From positions 1-6,532 of the forward strand of contig NZ_CALJAH010000238.1 of NCBI RefSeq assembly GCF_938028185.1: a DNA stretch of 6,532 bases, read 5' to 3'. Position 1 is the first letter of the stretch; the number at the start of each line of letters is the position of its first letter. Of the stretch, positions 5,912 through 6,532 are shown in pieces. Source of the DNA: an uncultured Cardiobacterium sp. GTDB lineage: Bacteria > Pseudomonadota > Gammaproteobacteria > Cardiobacteriales > Cardiobacteriaceae. The position numbers and the translations under genes were made by a program. The notes beneath the pieces are model-generated. The model saw nothing but the letters and a program-made list of their open reading frames with translations. It ran no database searches and was not told where the DNA came from.

Positions 5912-6532
5912 CTACCTCTTTAGTTGAAAATGGAGTTTACAAAGGTTAAATGGATTAATATCATCGGAGCCAAACCAGTATTCATCCAAATGGACTGTAT
6001 AGTCTAAATTCTTTTTTCGTTTTTTAACATGATTATCAATTTTTCTAAAATCAGAAAACGTTGATAAGGTATAAGTTTTTCCCTGTATATCGATTGGAAT
6101 TGAGACAGTATGAATATTAAAAGAATAAGAATGCTCACGTTGAATTCCCGGAATAGGCATACCGTCTGGGTGTACGATATAAGAAGAAGACCAAGAGCGT
6201 GTGGCTATGTCAAAATTATTTACGATATACCCTACTGTTTTTTCAGTATTAACAAAATGGGTAGGTGTACTGTAATAAAAAGCATCTGTTGGTAACAAAT
6301 CTTTCTTGGTCTTGCGTGAATCCAGCGGTGCCCATCCAAAAGTTTCAATATTCATTTTTGCATCACACGCTTGCTGGTTCTGCGGATAATTTTTACATTC
6401 TTCTGTATTGAAGACGAATTTTTGAAAAAACTTATAATTGGCTCTATCTAGCTTGCTTAACGATGTAGAAAAGCCACGAACAGCAATAAGGTAGTTAGGG
6501 GGAATCTCATGGATTTCTTCTCGCTTGAAAGG
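5912..6532 (-). CDS. Hypothetical protein, 3' part only (206 residues visible), operon partner of the RTX lysozyme
   Basis: I do not recognise this family. The frame is open from the right edge to the TAG at 5914-5912 and gives 206 residues. An internal ATG at 6355 would give only 147 residues, but the frame continues without a stop through 59 more codons (PFKREEIHEIPPNY at the edge), so the true start lies outside the window. The visible part looks soluble and rich in beta-forming and aromatic residues, with no membrane helix. It has two close cysteines (visible residues 46 and 56) in NTEECKNYPQNQQACDAK and a third at 198. The C-terminal half carries FSDFRKIDNH and DYTVHLDEYWFG. It is AT-rich (one 60-base sample, 6001-6060, is 22% GC). 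Six-base spacing to the RTX gene indicates one operon. A role as immunity, chaperone or accessory protein is possible from context, but nothing in its sequence proves it. Confidence 0.8.
   Translation of the reverse strand, partial: PFKREEIHEIPPNYLIAVRGFSTSLSKLDRANYKFFQKFVFNTEECKNYPQNQQACDAKMNIETFGWAPLDSRKTKKDLLPTDAFYYSTPTHFVNTEKTVGYIVNNFDIATRSWSSSYIVHPDGMPIPGIQREHSYSFNIHTVSIPIDIQGKTYTLSTFSDFRKIDNHVKKRKKNLDYTVHLDEYWFGSDDINPFNLCKLHFQLKR
5915..5920 (-). promoter_or_regulatory. Ribosome-binding site of the RTX gene, inside the end of the upstream gene
   Basis: AAGAGG on the minus strand ends 9 nt before the ATG at 5905. It forms the last two codons (AAG AGG) of the upstream gene, whose TAG lies at 5914-5912. 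Six bases separate that stop from the RTX start, so translation of the two genes is probably coupled. Confidence 0.75.

Noticed and set aside
1..6532. Neisserial DNA uptake sequence (GCCGTCTGAA or its complement) as a taxonomic marker
   Set aside because: No copy was found by eye on either strand. Partial matches such as at 6164 are incomplete. A single CAAGCGGTC at about 4907 resembles a Pasteurellaceae uptake core, but one copy means nothing.
1..6532. tRNA, rRNA or riboswitch genes
   Set aside because: No cloverleaf, rRNA-like sequence or known riboswitch core was noticed. The only long non-coding stretch, 1788-2017, is explained by a terminator, an inverted repeat and a leader.

Overview
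The window reads almost entirely on the minus strand. It suggests a Gram-negative bacterium: there is a TonB-dependent outer-membrane receptor and a large RTX protein of the kind exported by type I secretion. The receptor gene is GC-rich (a 60-base sample at 1081-1140 is 65% GC), which I take as the host background. A proteobacterium of the Cardiobacteriaceae/Neisseriaceae sort would fit, but no neisserial uptake sequence was seen and the taxonomy is only a guess.

In transcription order (right to left) the layout is as follows. (1) At 6532-5912 lies the 3' part of an unrecognised gene, open through the right window edge and AT-rich. (2) Its stop codon sits inside the ribosome-binding region of a 1295-residue gene (5905-2018). 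That protein begins with a T4-lysozyme/pesticin-like (GH24-type) domain carrying an intact E-D-T catalytic triad. It continues through an unassigned region and about 35-38 calcium-binding RTX nonapeptides in several blocks, then a typical post-repeat segment, and ends in a His/Ala/Pro-rich tail. (3) A strong hairpin terminator (1975-2005) closes this unit. (4) A region of about 200 bp holds an 8-bp inverted repeat and the likely promoter of the next gene. (5) A TonB-dependent siderophore receptor gene (1787-6) follows. It stops at residue 593, before the last barrel strands, about where the left window edge begins, so it looks 3'-truncated.

The central inference is that the right-hand unit encodes a secreted peptidoglycan-cleaving RTX protein, probably an antibacterial or wall-remodelling enzyme, with a translationally coupled partner gene. 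That partner is the only operon neighbour visible and so the only in-window candidate for an immunity or accessory protein. Base composition climbs within the RTX gene, from about 32% GC in a sample near the 5' end to about 63% in the tail, which suggests a mosaic or imported effector joined to a host-like C-terminus. The receptor gene appears to be a separate, possibly iron-controlled unit with no evident functional link.
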